Shown here: positions 1-8,128 of the stretch, piece after piece | Numbering within the stretch: the first letter of the stretch is position 1 | Layout: each line of letters begins with the position of its first letter | NCBI GenBank assembly: GCA_011390345.1 | Contig: JAABSP010000010.1 | Span: 1 to 64,000, forward strand | Source: Desulfobacteraceae bacterium | Lineage (GTDB): Bacteria > Desulfobacterota > Desulfobacteria > Desulfobacterales > JAABSP01 | Direction: 5' to 3' | DNA length: 64,000 bases | The notes under the pieces: model-generated | What the model saw: only the letters and a program-made list of their open reading frames with translations | Told to the model about the DNA's origin: nothing | The model's database searches: none | Made by a program: the position numbers and the translations under genes

Positions 1-55
1 CCTGAACCCGGCCTGAACCCGGCCTGAACCCGGTTTGAGCCCGGCCTGAACACGG
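1..55. repeat. Five tandem 11-bp repeats
   Basis: Five head-to-tail copies of an 11-bp unit with consensus CCTGAACCCGG fill the first 55 bases. Copies 1-3 are identical, copy 4 begins TTTGAG and copy 5 has one change. The array runs into the window edge, so the true copy number is unknown. It lies about 40 bp beyond the stop codon of the minus-strand amylosucrase gene. The unit is too short and has no spacers, so it is not a CRISPR. Confidence 0.9.
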
Positions 56-96
56 AATTTGCAGGAGAAGCCTCCCCGGACTCGCCTTCGGATATA

Positions 97-2061
97 TTAT
101 AATGGCCGGGTGTACTCGGTCGTCTCCAGCCAGACAAACCCATAGGGCCCCAGCTCCAGGGGCCGGCCCGCGGGAAAGGTGATCCCGGAGACATGATCCA
201 TGAACCGGTATCCGAGGCCGTAAACCCGCAGCCGGTTCTCCCCCATACTCTGAGGATGCTCTGAAAAGTTGTTGACGATCAGCATCCGCTGCCCCTTATT
301 ATGGCGGATATAGCCGAAAAGATGGGGATTTTCCGTGCTGATCACCTCCATGCCCCCGTTTCTCAATGCCGGCAGGCTCTTCCGCATCTTGATCATGGCC
401 GCGACCTCCTTGAAAAGACGCCGCTCCAACGCCTCCGGGTCGCTCCACCGGTCGGTTCCCCAGTGGATCTTGGGCCGGTGAACCCATCGGCTGTCCCCGG
501 CCTTCCGGGTGTCGGTGATGTAGGAGTAGTCGTTGAGCATCCCCCACTCCTCCCCGAGATAGATCAGCGGAATACCGCCGATGGAGAGGACGATGCTTCT
601 GAGCATTACGATTCTGCGGATCGCCATGTCGATGAGGAGCGGGTCGTTTGCCAGAAGGGCCTGCTCCAGCCCCGCGAGGGAGGCCAGGGTTCCCGAGACC
701 CGCTGGTCTCCGCTCTCGGCATTGAACTGGAACGGTATCCCCCGGGCAAAGGAGCCCGGAAACTGCCCCGTATAGAAATCGTTCAGAAACCGCCGGTGCG
801 CACCTGGATCGATTCCCACCTCCCACGCGTCGTTGTCGTCGAAGGTCCAGCCGATGTCGTCATGACACCGGAGATAGTTGACCCAGGAGCAGTCATTGGG
901 AATCCGGCTCCGCTTTCGCATGGCATGCTCGATGAGCCGGGTCCCCCGGGTGGCCAGGGCCTCCCATAGAAGGGCCATGAGCATGGGGTTGTAGGAGAGG
1001 CGGCATTCATCGGTGTCGATGTAGCGGATCACCTCGTCCGGGTGGACAATGGCCTCGGACTTGAAGAGCAGAGACGGGGCCGCGATCCGGCAGATGGCAT
1101 TGAAGGCCTGAATGATCATGTGGGCCTCGGGCAGGTTCTCGCAGTCGGTCCCCATCCGCTTCCAGATAAAGGCCACCGCATCGAGGCGCAGCACCTCCAC
1201 CCCGACATTGGCCAGGAAGAGCATCTCCTCGGCCATCGCGCGGAACACGGCAGGGTTGGCGTAGTTGAGATCCCACTGAAAGCTGTGAAAGGTGGTCCAG
1301 ACCCATTTCCGCATCCCCTCGTGCCAGGTGAAGCTCCCTTTGCGGACCTCGGGAAAGATATTCCTCAGATTCCGCTCATACTGATCCGGCAGGGTCCGGT
1401 CAGCAAAGAGATAGTAGAAATCCTGATATTCGGGCTCCCCCCCCTGGGCTCTCAGTGCCCACTCATGCTCGTCCGAGGTATGGTTGAAGACAAAATCGAC
1501 CACCAGGCTGATCCCCTCCTCTCGGAGACGATCCCCCAGTTCTGACAGGTCCTCCATTGTCCCCAGAGAGGGATCGAGCATCCGATAGCTGTTGACCGCA
1601 TAGCCGCCGTCGCTGTCCCCCGCAGGAACCGCAAACGGAGGCATCAGATGGACGTAGGTGAGCCCCAGCTCCTTGAAGTAGGGGATGTGCTCATGCAACT
1701 GGGTGATATTGTCGCTGAAGAGATCGGCATAGAGCACCCCGCCCACCATCTCCTGGGACTGGAACCACTGGCCGTCGGCCTCCCGGGCCTCGTCCAGAGT
1801 CTTCAGGGCTTCGGGCCGGTCCAGCCAGCTTCGGGCGGCCGTAAAGAGGATCTGTTCCAGGTGGTAGAAAAAATCATAACGGCTCCCGTAGAGCCGGATC
1901 AGGATGGCAAAGAGGCGGGGCCAGTGGCTGTCGAGCCGTTTTTCAAAGGCGTCCCAGTGCTGCGGCATGGATTCGGCGGCCTCTTTGAACTCGGCTCGGA
2001 GCCGGGGCAGCAGACGCTGAAGCGAAATCCGGGTCTGTTGTCGGATCCATTCATCAGCCAT
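97..2061 (-). CDS. Amylosucrase (GH13 family)
   Basis: Probable amylosucrase, which builds alpha-1,4-glucan directly from sucrose and releases fructose in the cytoplasm. The 654-residue length fits the family. The nucleophile Asp294 lies in [14 protein letters not shown], the acid/base Glu336 in [10 protein letters not shown], and the transition-state Asp401 in [10 protein letters not shown]. These stretches, and SCENLP/EAH-like segments between them, match amylosucrase rather than general alpha-amylase. There is no signal peptide. A promoter-like pair lies just upstream. No sucrose transporter, phosphorylase or other glucan gene is adjacent, so the gene appears to stand alone. A related sucrose hydrolase activity cannot be excluded. 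Confidence 0.88.
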   Translation of the reverse strand: MADEWIRQQTRISLQRLLPRLRAEFKEAAESMPQHWDAFEKRLDSHWPRLFAILIRLYGSRYDFFYHLEQILFTAARSWLDRPEALKTLDEAREADGQWFQSQEMVGGVLYADLFSDNITQLHEHIPYFKELGLTYVHLMPPFAVPAGDSDGGYAVNSYRMLDPSLGTMEDLSELGDRLREEGISLVVDFVFNHTSDEHEWALRAQGGEPEYQDFYYLFADRTLPDQYERNLRNIFPEVRKGSFTWHEGMRKWVWTTFHSFQWDLNYANPAVFRAMAEEMLFLANVGVEVLRLDAVAFIWKRMGTDCENLPEAHMIIQAFNAICRIAAPSLLFKSEAIVHPDEVIRYIDTDECRLSYNPMLMALLWEALATRGTRLIEHAMRKRSRIPNDCSWVNYLRCHDDIGWTFDDNDAWEVGIDPGAHRRFLNDFYTGQFPGSFARGIPFQFNAESGDQRVSGTLASLAGLEQALLANDPLLIDMAIRRIVMLRSIVLSIGGIPLIYLGEEWGMLNDYSYITDTRKAGDSRWVHRPKIHWGTDRWSDPEALERRLFKEVAAMIKMRKSLPALRNGGMEVISTENPHLFGYIRHNKGQRMLIVNNFSEHPQSMGENRLRVYGLGYRFMDHVSGITFPAGRPLELGPYGFVWLETTEYTRPL

Positions 2062-2104
2062 AATTATCTTATTCTCCCTTCTCTCATGATTCCCATATCC
2101 GTAT

Positions 2105-2133
2105 AGTTTACCACCGATCCTTCAGCGATTCAA
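2105..2133 (-). promoter_or_regulatory. Candidate promoter of the amylosucrase gene
   Basis: On the minus strand TTGAAT (2128-2133) and TAAACT (2105-2110) are separated by 17 bp, about 45 bp upstream of the amylosucrase ATG. An AGGGAG ribosome-binding sequence lies further down. The match to sigma-70 boxes is moderate. Confidence 0.4.
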
Positions 2134-2202
2134 CCGCAACTGCGCGACCGGCCCCTTAAAAAAAATCGATCGATTGCCATAGCCGCGGGGCCTTGTCCAT
2201 GC

Positions 2203-2208
2203 TATAAT
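2203..2208 (+). promoter_or_regulatory. Extended -10 element before DUF2914-cdaA
   Basis: TATAAT preceded by TGC forms an extended -10 box about 100 bp upstream of the DUF2914 gene. No convincing -35 lies 17 bp before it. It is the best promoter candidate for the two-gene unit that includes the diadenylate cyclase. Confidence 0.45.
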
Positions 2209-2235
2209 CGTAGACCAAAAGGATGGAACCCCGAA

Positions 2236-2261
2236 ACAGAAGATATCCCAAAATCTTCTGT
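2236..2261 (+). promoter_or_regulatory. Perfect 9-bp hairpin in the DUF2914-cdaA leader
   Basis: ACAGAAGAT (2236-2244) and ATCTTCTGT (2253-2261) form a perfect inverted repeat around an 8-base loop. It lies about 30 bp downstream of the -10 box and 47 bp before the first ATG. There is no run of T after it, so it is not an obvious terminator. It could be an operator or an RNA stem in the leader. Confidence 0.5.
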
Positions 2262-2308
2262 AAAAGGATTTTCCCCGATATCATGTATCATGGCAGAAGA
2301 AAAGAAAG

Positions 2309-2740
2309 ATGCAGCGCATCATGAAAAGAATGACTTTCCTTCTCCTTTGCTTTCTGCTCTCCCTCATCCTCTCCCCGACATGGGGACAGGAAGTGGCGCA
2401 GGAGGTGACAAAGGAGAAACTGACCCTCTACCATTCGGTCATGTGTGAGGATGTGCAGGATCGGAAGCCCTTCAACCCGACAGTGGTCTTCCCCATCTCC
2501 CGGGGGAAGGCTTACTGCTATACGCTCTTCGAACCGGTTCCCGTAAAGACCTATATCTATCACAACTGGTACCGCCGGGACGTTCTCAGCTTCACCATCC
2601 GACTTCAGGTGCAGCCCCCCTCCTGGGCCACCTACAGCAACATCCAGCTTCGGGAATCGGATCGCGGGCCCTGGCGGGTGGAGATCACGGATGCAGAAGG
2701 AAATACCTTTCAAACACTACGCTTCAGCGTTACGGAATAA
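2309..2740 (+). CDS. Exported DUF2914 domain protein
   Basis: A 143-residue protein with a signal peptide: basic start, hydrophobic stretch at about residues 9-23, then a cleavage region near WGQE. The mature part has the features I associate with DUF2914, namely a small beta domain with YIYHNWYRRD and a closing GPWRVEITDAEGNTFQTLRF segment. The molecular function of this family is not established. The gene ends 6 bp before the diadenylate cyclase gene, so the two are probably co-transcribed. ATG codons also occur at residue 5 and residue 8, so the exact start is uncertain by a few residues. Confidence 0.7.
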   Translation: MQRIMKRMTFLLLCFLLSLILSPTWGQEVAQEVTKEKLTLYHSVMCEDVQDRKPFNPTVVFPISRGKAYCYTLFEPVPVKTYIYHNWYRRDVLSFTIRLQVQPPSWATYSNIQLRESDRGPWRVEITDAEGNTFQTLRFSVTE

Positions 2741-2746
2741 ATCGCT

Positions 2747-4180
2747 ATGAACAGCTTCTGGGAATTTCTGTCGGGAATCCGATGGCAGGATTTCGTTGAT
2801 ATCCTCTTGAACAGCTATATCATCTTCCGGCTCTATGTGCTTCTGAGGGGAACCACGATCCTCTATATGCTGATGGGGGTGGCCCTGCTCTGGTTCTTTC
2901 AGCGGATCGCGGTCTCACTGGGGCTGATCGTCACCAGTTGGCTCTCCCAGGGACTGACGGCTGTGGCCGCGCTCATCGTGGTGATCATCTTCGGCGGGGA
3001 GATCCGGGCAGCCTTTCGGGGGAAGGGACTGAAGGCAGTCTTCTGGGGTTTTCCGAAACACAATCCCCCGTCATCGGTGGAGGTGATCGCGGATGCGGTC
3101 TTTGACATGGCTCAGAAGCATACCGGCTCCCTGATCGTCTTTCCGGGAAAAAAGAGCCTCAAGGGGGTGGTGCAGAACGGTATCATCTGGAACGGAGAGG
3201 TCTCCAAGGAGATGATCATCAGCATCTTCTGGCACAACAACCCGGTCCATGACGGGGCTGCGATCCTGGATGGAAACCAGATCACGGAGGTGGGAACGAT
3301 TCTCCCGCTCTCCCAGCGGATGGATCTGCCCAAATACTATGGAACCCGACATCGGGCCGCGATCGGGCTGTCGGAGAGTTCGGACGCGCTGGTGGTGGCG
3401 ACATCCGAGGAGCGGGGGGTGGTCATTGCGGCCAAAGAGGGGGAAGTGAAGGTGATGCACAAACGGAGCGATCTTGCAAACCGGCTTCGAGAGCATCTCG
3501 GCATCTCTGTCAATCGTCCCCATTTCTGGGCAAAGGAACGGCTGCTTTTGACTGCAGCAGGGGTGCTGTCGGTTCTTCTGGTGACAGGCGTCTGGTTCAG
3601 CCTGACCCGTGGGTGGAACAGCCTGCTCATCACCATGGAGACACCCATTGAATATACGAACCGGGATTCCCGGCTGGAGATCCTCTCCACCTCCGCCAAT
3701 ACGGTCCGTCTCCACCTGAGCGGATCGTATATCCTGCTGAAATCCCTCCGGCCGGACCAGGTCCGGGTGCAGTTGAACCTCGAACCGGCCAAACCGGGCC
3801 AGAACGTCTTCTCCATCACCCGCAATCAGGTATCGGTTCCGCCGGGGATCATTCTCTCAAAAGTGGAGCCGTCCACTGTCGAAATGGAGATCGACCTCTC
3901 CGTCACCCGGACCCTGCCGGTTCAGGCTGACTGGAAAGGAGAACTGGCCAGGGATCTTCTCATCACCGATGTGAAGCTCTCCCCGCAGACCGTAAAGGTG
4001 GTCGGGAGCAGCAGGGAACTGGAGAAGATCAGCACCATCTACACACAGAAGATTCCCCTGGAAGATGTGGACAAGAGCGGCACCCGGTCGGTTCCACTGG
4101 CACTGGGCCGGCAGATTTCCGTAGCGACGGATACTCCCCGGCAGGTGACGGTCTCCTATAAGGTGGAGCCCAGAAAATAA
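2747..4180 (+). CDS. Diadenylate cyclase (CdaA type) fused to a YbbR/CdaR region
   Basis: Makes the second messenger c-di-AMP from two ATP. Hydrophobic helices occupy about residues 22-82. A DAC catalytic domain follows at about 105-245, with the DGA motif at 169-171 (HDGAAIL) and the RHR motif at 201-203 (GTRHRAAIGLSE). A single transmembrane helix (about 264-287) leads into an extracytoplasmic region to residue 477 that resembles YbbR repeats of CdaR, the usual CdaA partner. In Firmicutes cdaA and cdaR are separate neighbouring genes; here both parts are in one chain. Both catalytic motifs are intact, so an active enzyme is expected. The YbbR assignment rests on position and repeat character and is less certain than the DAC domain. 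Confidence 0.88.
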   Translation: MNSFWEFLSGIRWQDFVDILLNSYIIFRLYVLLRGTTILYMLMGVALLWFFQRIAVSLGLIVTSWLSQGLTAVAALIVVIIFGGEIRAAFRGKGLKAVFWGFPKHNPPSSVEVIADAVFDMAQKHTGSLIVFPGKKSLKGVVQNGIIWNGEVSKEMIISIFWHNNPVHDGAAILDGNQITEVGTILPLSQRMDLPKYYGTRHRAAIGLSESSDALVVATSEERGVVIAAKEGEVKVMHKRSDLANRLREHLGISVNRPHFWAKERLLLTAAGVLSVLLVTGVWFSLTRGWNSLLITMETPIEYTNRDSRLEILSTSANTVRLHLSGSYILLKSLRPDQVRVQLNLEPAKPGQNVFSITRNQVSVPPGIILSKVEPSTVEMEIDLSVTRTLPVQADWKGELARDLLITDVKLSPQTVKVVGSSRELEKISTIYTQKIPLEDVDKSGTRSVPLALGRQISVATDTPRQVTVSYKVEPRK

Positions 4181-4344
4181 GCTTCTCCGCCTTGGGTTGA
4201 AACAGGGGTGCGGGCGTCTCTATTAACCGGAAATCGTTGTTTTGAACCCAACCCGAGCGAACGCAAGGTGAAAAAGGTCGAAACGCGCAATCTCTCCCAT
4301 CCAAATTTTTTTTTGCTCCGGATAGGGCTTTCTTCAGTACAGCG

Positions 4345-5397
4345 TCAGGAGATCGCCCGCTGCCGCAGGAGATGATCGGCCAGCACCAGGCAGACCATGG
4401 CCTCGCAGACCACGTTGATTCTGGGGATCGCGCTGATGTCATGGCGGCCTTTGACGGAAATGGTTCTCTTCTCTCCGAAACGATCAACAGTCTCCTGGGG
4501 CAGGGAAATGGAGGGAATCGGCTTGACTGCAGCCCGCACCAAGATGTCGTCTCCATTGGAAATCCCGGCAAGAATCCCGCCGGAATGATTGGAGGCAAAG
4601 CCCTCCGGAATGATGGGATCATTGTTCTCCGATCCGAGGCGGCCGGCAACGGAAAAACCGTCGCCTATCTCCACCCCCTTGACTGCGCCGATGCTCATGA
4701 TCGCCTTTGCCAACTCCGCATCGAGCTTGTCAAAGACCGGCTCCCCCAGGCCCGCGGGAACGCCTTTGGCCACCACCTCCACAATGCCGCCCACCGAATC
4801 CCCTTTTGCCTTCACGGCTGCGATGCGCGCCTCCATCTCCTTAGCCGCGTCCGGGTCCGGTGAACCGTATGGGTTCTTCTCCACCTCGGCCCGAAACCGG
4901 TTTCTGGCCCGGACCCCGCCCAGCTCCAGGGTATAGGCCCAGACATCGATCCCCTCCGGCTCCAGCAGGGCCTTTGCCACCGCGCCTGCGGCCACCCTTG
5001 CGGCCGTCTCCCTTGCCGATGCCCGTCCCCCGCCGCGCCAGTCCCGGGCCCCGTATTTGGCCTCATAGGTGATATCCCCGTGGCCGGGCCGGTAGAGATC
5101 CTTATAGGACAAATAGGCTTCGGAGTTTGCATCCTTGTTTTTCAGCAGGATCGAGATGGGGGTTCCGGTGGTCAACCCCTCGAAGACCCCGGAGAGGATC
5201 TTTGCCGTATCCGGCTCTTTTCTGGCGGTGCTGGCGATTGAATTTCCCGGCTTTCTCCGGTCGAGCATGGCTTGAATCATGGAGGGCTCCAGCGGAATCC
5301 GAGACGGACATCCGTCGATGACGACACCGACGCCGCAGCCGTGAGATTCTCCCCAGGTGGTGATTTTGAAGAGCTGTCCGAAACTGTTTCCCGCCAT
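4345..5397 (-). CDS. aroC: Chorismate synthase
   Basis: Converts 5-enolpyruvylshikimate-3-phosphate to chorismate using reduced FMN, the last shared step of aromatic synthesis. The 350 residues carry the family signatures GESHG (16-20), RPGHGD (103-108), DWRGGGRASARET (119-131), NHSGGILAGISNG near 270 and a C-terminal RHD. It is the last gene of the seven-gene aromatic operon and begins one base after the stop of aroK. The 164-bp gap to the convergent cdaA gene holds no clear terminator, only a 7-bp inverted repeat. Confidence 0.97.
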   Translation of the reverse strand: MAGNSFGQLFKITTWGESHGCGVGVVIDGCPSRIPLEPSMIQAMLDRRKPGNSIASTARKEPDTAKILSGVFEGLTTGTPISILLKNKDANSEAYLSYKDLYRPGHGDITYEAKYGARDWRGGGRASARETAARVAAGAVAKALLEPEGIDVWAYTLELGGVRARNRFRAEVEKNPYGSPDPDAAKEMEARIAAVKAKGDSVGGIVEVVAKGVPAGLGEPVFDKLDAELAKAIMSIGAVKGVEIGDGFSVAGRLGSENNDPIIPEGFASNHSGGILAGISNGDDILVRAAVKPIPSISLPQETVDRFGEKRTISVKGRHDISAIPRINVVCEAMVCLVLADHLLRQRAIS

Positions 5398-5398
5398 T

Positions 5399-6001
5399 TC
5401 AGGCCTCCTTTTCCGTATCCTTTAACCATTTCAGGATTCGATCCGCAACAGCTTCGGGAGGAAGCAGATCCGTATCGATTTCCATATCGGCCGCGTCTTT
5501 ATAGAGGGGAAGGCGCTCTTTCAAGGTCTCCTCGATCTCATCCCGGATCTCATCCCCCATCTCATATCGGATCTCATCCCCGATCTTATCCTTGTTCTGA
5601 TTATCGGGAATTCCGCTGCTCCTGCCTTTTTTCAGCGCGGGGCGAAGATCTGCGGTAGCCTCGTCTCCAGCCATCCGGCTTCGAATCGTACCGATCTCGG
5701 CTGTCAGCCAGACTATCTTTCCGCTCTTCTTCATCGCAAAGACATTGGCCGGATCGAGGATTGCGCCGCCGCCGGTCGCGACCACCCCATCGGTTTTCCG
5801 GCTCAATCGGGCAATGGTCTCCTTTTCCAACCTTCGAAATGCGGGCCAGCCGTTTTTTTCCACCATCTGAGCAATGGTCATGCCGCACCTTTCCACGGCA
5901 TCGGCATCGGCATCATAGAACCTTCTGCCGAGCTGCCGGGCCAAAAGGTTCCCCACACTCGTCTTTCCCGTACACCGGTATCCGATTAGATAGAGGTTCA
6001 T
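5399..6001 (-). CDS. aroK: Shikimate kinase with an expanded internal segment
   Basis: Phosphorylates shikimate at the 3-hydroxyl with ATP. The start chosen is the ATG at 6001, which overlaps the aroA stop as ATGA and begins MNLYLIGYRCTGKT, placing the P-loop (GYRCTGKTSVG) where the family has it. An upstream in-frame extension lies inside aroA and is not needed. DADA (substrate/Mg binding) and the TGGGAI motif are present. The 200-residue protein is longer than the usual 165-175. The extra length is a low-complexity, Asp/Glu/Ile/Arg-rich insert after the RPAL lid-region motif, encoded by short DNA repeats (listed separately). Confidence 0.93.
   Translation of the reverse strand: MNLYLIGYRCTGKTSVGNLLARQLGRRFYDADADAVERCGMTIAQMVEKNGWPAFRRLEKETIARLSRKTDGVVATGGGAILDPANVFAMKKSGKIVWLTAEIGTIRSRMAGDEATADLRPALKKGRSSGIPDNQNKDKIGDEIRYEMGDEIRDEIEETLKERLPLYKDAADMEIDTDLLPPEAVADRILKWLKDTEKEA
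5533..5592 (-). repeat. Short repeats expanding the aroK lid region
   Basis: Imperfect copies of a GATCTCATCCC-like unit recur four to five times within about 60 bp. They encode a repetitive GDEIRYEM/GDEIRDEI peptide inside shikimate kinase, between the RPAL motif and the final LYKD segment. The reading frame stays open. Confidence 0.7.
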
Positions 6002-7260
6002 ACCCGGTACAGCCCCTCGAAGACCTTCCAGAAATCGGGAAAGGATTTCCCCACGCACCCCTCCCCCCGGATGAAGACATCCGGAACCCGAAGTCCGGCA
6101 ACCGCAAAGCTCATCGCTATCCGGTGGTCATTATAGGTGTCGATATGCGCACCCTCAGGAGCGCCGCCCCGGATCACCAGCTCCGCATCCCCGGCTTCGG
6201 CTTCGATGCCCATTTTTGAAAGCTCCGTCGCGACCGCGGCCAGCCGGTCGCTCTCCTTGGCCCGCAGATGGGCCACGTTCCGGATCACGGTCGTGCCCTC
6301 CGCGAAGGCTGCGACCACGCCTATTGTCGGGACCATGTCCGGCATATCCCCCATGTCCGCATCAATGGCCTTCAGAGGCCCGCCCGTGACACAGATACCT
6401 CCATCCGCGTCCGACACCGAACATCCCATCTCTTCAAACAGCTCCAGCAGGCGGAGATCCCCCTGGCGGGAATTTCTGGAAACCCCTTGGACGGTTACCG
6501 CGCCGCGGGTAATGGCCCCCGCAGCCCAGAAATAGCTCGCATTGGAGATGTCCGGCTCTACCGAATATTGGCCTGCGCGATAGACCTGCCCCCCGGGAAC
6601 CCGGAAATATTGATACCCCTCCCGTTCGACCTCGACCCCCAGCCGGGCCATCACATCCACGGTCATATCGATATAGGGCCGGGAGACAGGGCCGCGGGTA
6701 ACTTCGATCTCCAGACCCTCTTCGGCAAAGGGTCCGATCAGGAGAAGCCCCGACAGATACTGGCTGCTGAGACTACAGTCGATCTCAGTCCTTCCGCCTT
6801 TGAAATCACCCCCAGAAATCCGGATCGGGGGGCAGCCGTCCCCATTGGCCGAAACCCCCGAAACAGAAAGCTTTTCCAAGGCATTCAACAGCTCCCCAAT
6901 GGGACGCCGGCACATCCGCTCGGTTCCGGTGAGGGTGACCTCGCCGTTGCAGAGGGCAGCAACCGCAGCCAGCAGCCGCATGGAGGTTCCGGAATTGCCG
7001 AGAAAGACCGCTTTTCCCGGAGCAGAGAGTTTCCCACCGCTCCCGCTAACCGTAAAGCTCTTCCCTTCGGCTCGGATTTCGACGCCCATCGCGTGCAGTC
7101 CATCCCGGGTCAAAAGTGTATCCTCGCTCAACAGGGGATTTTCCACCGTACAGATCCCATCGGACAGGGCCGATGCTATGAGCATCCGATGCGTATAGCT
7201 TTTCGATCCCGGAACCGAAACCTGCACACTTCCGATCCTGTGGGGCTTGATCTCCTTCAT
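5998..7260 (-). CDS. aroA: 3-phosphoshikimate 1-carboxyvinyltransferase (EPSP synthase)
   Basis: Joins shikimate-3-phosphate and phosphoenolpyruvate to give EPSP. The 420 residues show PGSKSYTHR at 17-25 (Lys20), LGNSGTSMR at 87-95 in place of the more common LGNAGTAMR, the catalytic Asp308 in DMPDMVPT, RAKESDR at 333-339 and NDHR at 377-380. The glycine equivalent to the glyphosate-contact Gly96 of E. coli is kept. It sits mid-operon, 21 bp after aroE, and overlaps the aroK start by four bases, which suggests translational coupling. Confidence 0.97.
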   Translation of the reverse strand: MKEIKPHRIGSVQVSVPGSKSYTHRMLIASALSDGICTVENPLLSEDTLLTRDGLHAMGVEIRAEGKSFTVSGSGGKLSAPGKAVFLGNSGTSMRLLAAVAALCNGEVTLTGTERMCRRPIGELLNALEKLSVSGVSANGDGCPPIRISGGDFKGGRTEIDCSLSSQYLSGLLLIGPFAEEGLEIEVTRGPVSRPYIDMTVDVMARLGVEVEREGYQYFRVPGGQVYRAGQYSVEPDISNASYFWAAGAITRGAVTVQGVSRNSRQGDLRLLELFEEMGCSVSDADGGICVTGGPLKAIDADMGDMPDMVPTIGVVAAFAEGTTVIRNVAHLRAKESDRLAAVATELSKMGIEAEAGDAELVIRGGAPEGAHIDTYNDHRIAMSFAVAGLRVPDVFIRGEGCVGKSFPDFWKVFEGLYRV

Positions 7261-7281
7261 CTGATTCCTTTTTCCTGTTCT

Positions 7282-8127
7282 TTAGATTCGGCTCTGCAGG
7301 GCCTCGCGTACGGCCCCTTCCATGATCTCCAGCGGAGCCTTTTTTCCGGTCCACAACTCAAACTGAAAAGCCCCTTGCCCAATGAACATGGCAAGGCCGT
7401 CGATGATCATGCACCCTTTTCGGGCCGCGGCCTTTAAAAAGGCGGTCTTCAAAGGATTATAGACGATATCCATCACCACCATCTCCGGCTCCAGGACCGA
7501 TGCCGGAACCGGGACCGCATCCACATCCGGCGTCATGCCGACCGAGGTGGTATTGATCAGGATATCCACATTTTTCCCGTTGAAGTCATTCAGCGGAATA
7601 AAATCCGCATTCAGATCCCGGGCAAGGCGCTCACCTCTCTCCGGAGTACGGTTTACCACTGTCACGGAAGCCCCTTCTGCACGGAGGCCGAATCCGATGG
7701 CCCGGGCCCCGCCGCCGGAACCGAGCAGTGCAGCCCGCTTCCCCCTGACCCTTGTCTTTCGGGAAAGGGCAGAAATGGCCCCTGTACAATCGGAATTGTA
7801 TCCCAGAAGACGCCCATCGAGATTGACCACCGTATTGACCGCGCCGATCTCTGCCGCAAGCCGGTCCAACTCGTCCAGATGGGCCATCACCGCCTCTTTG
7901 TGGGGAATGGTGACGCTCAATCCGCCGATGCCCAACGCGCGCACCCCGCGGATCGCCCCAGCCAAATCCCGGGTTCCGAAGGCCGCATAGGCCCCATTGT
8001 ACCCGATTTGGGCAAAGGCCGCGTTGTGCATGACCGGGCTCAGGCTGTGGGAGACCGGATCGCCGATCACCCCGAAAACCCGGGTGTCCGCATCGGGAAA
8101 CAATCCCGCAGTTTCATCTATGGGCAT
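7282..8127 (-). CDS. aroE: Shikimate dehydrogenase
   Basis: NADPH-dependent reduction of 3-dehydroshikimate to shikimate. The ATG at 8127 was chosen: it lies one base past the pheA stop, follows a strong GGAAAGGGGGGAG ribosome-binding sequence, and gives a normal 281-residue protein. A longer open frame reaches back into pheA but its N-terminus is not family-like. Motifs: SHSLSP (26-31), catalytic Lys77 in SVTIPHKE, NTVVN (98-102), Asp113 in GYNSDCTG, and the nucleotide loop GSGGGARA (137-144). Confidence 0.96.
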   Translation of the reverse strand: MPIDETAGLFPDADTRVFGVIGDPVSHSLSPVMHNAAFAQIGYNGAYAAFGTRDLAGAIRGVRALGIGGLSVTIPHKEAVMAHLDELDRLAAEIGAVNTVVNLDGRLLGYNSDCTGAISALSRKTRVRGKRAALLGSGGGARAIGFGLRAEGASVTVVNRTPERGERLARDLNADFIPLNDFNGKNVDILINTTSVGMTPDVDAVPVPASVLEPEMVVMDIVYNPLKTAFLKAAARKGCMIIDGLAMFIGQGAFQFELWTGKKAPLEIMEGAVREALQSRI

Positions 8128-8128
8128 C

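Noticed and set aside
1-55. CRISPR array at the window start
   Set aside because: Eleven-base units follow one another without spacers; no cas genes are present.
2221-2308. A c-di-AMP (ydaO-type) riboswitch before the cyclase gene
   Set aside because: The leader is too short and contains only one simple hairpin without the conserved core.
4192-4252. Terminator between cdaA and aroC
   Set aside because: Only a 7-bp inverted repeat (TTGGGTT/AACCCAA) with a loop of more than 40 bases and no adjacent T run.
6268-7437. A 389-codon plus-strand frame opposite aroA and aroE
   Set aside because: Rich in Pro, Arg and His with no domain; it crosses two well-supported genes.
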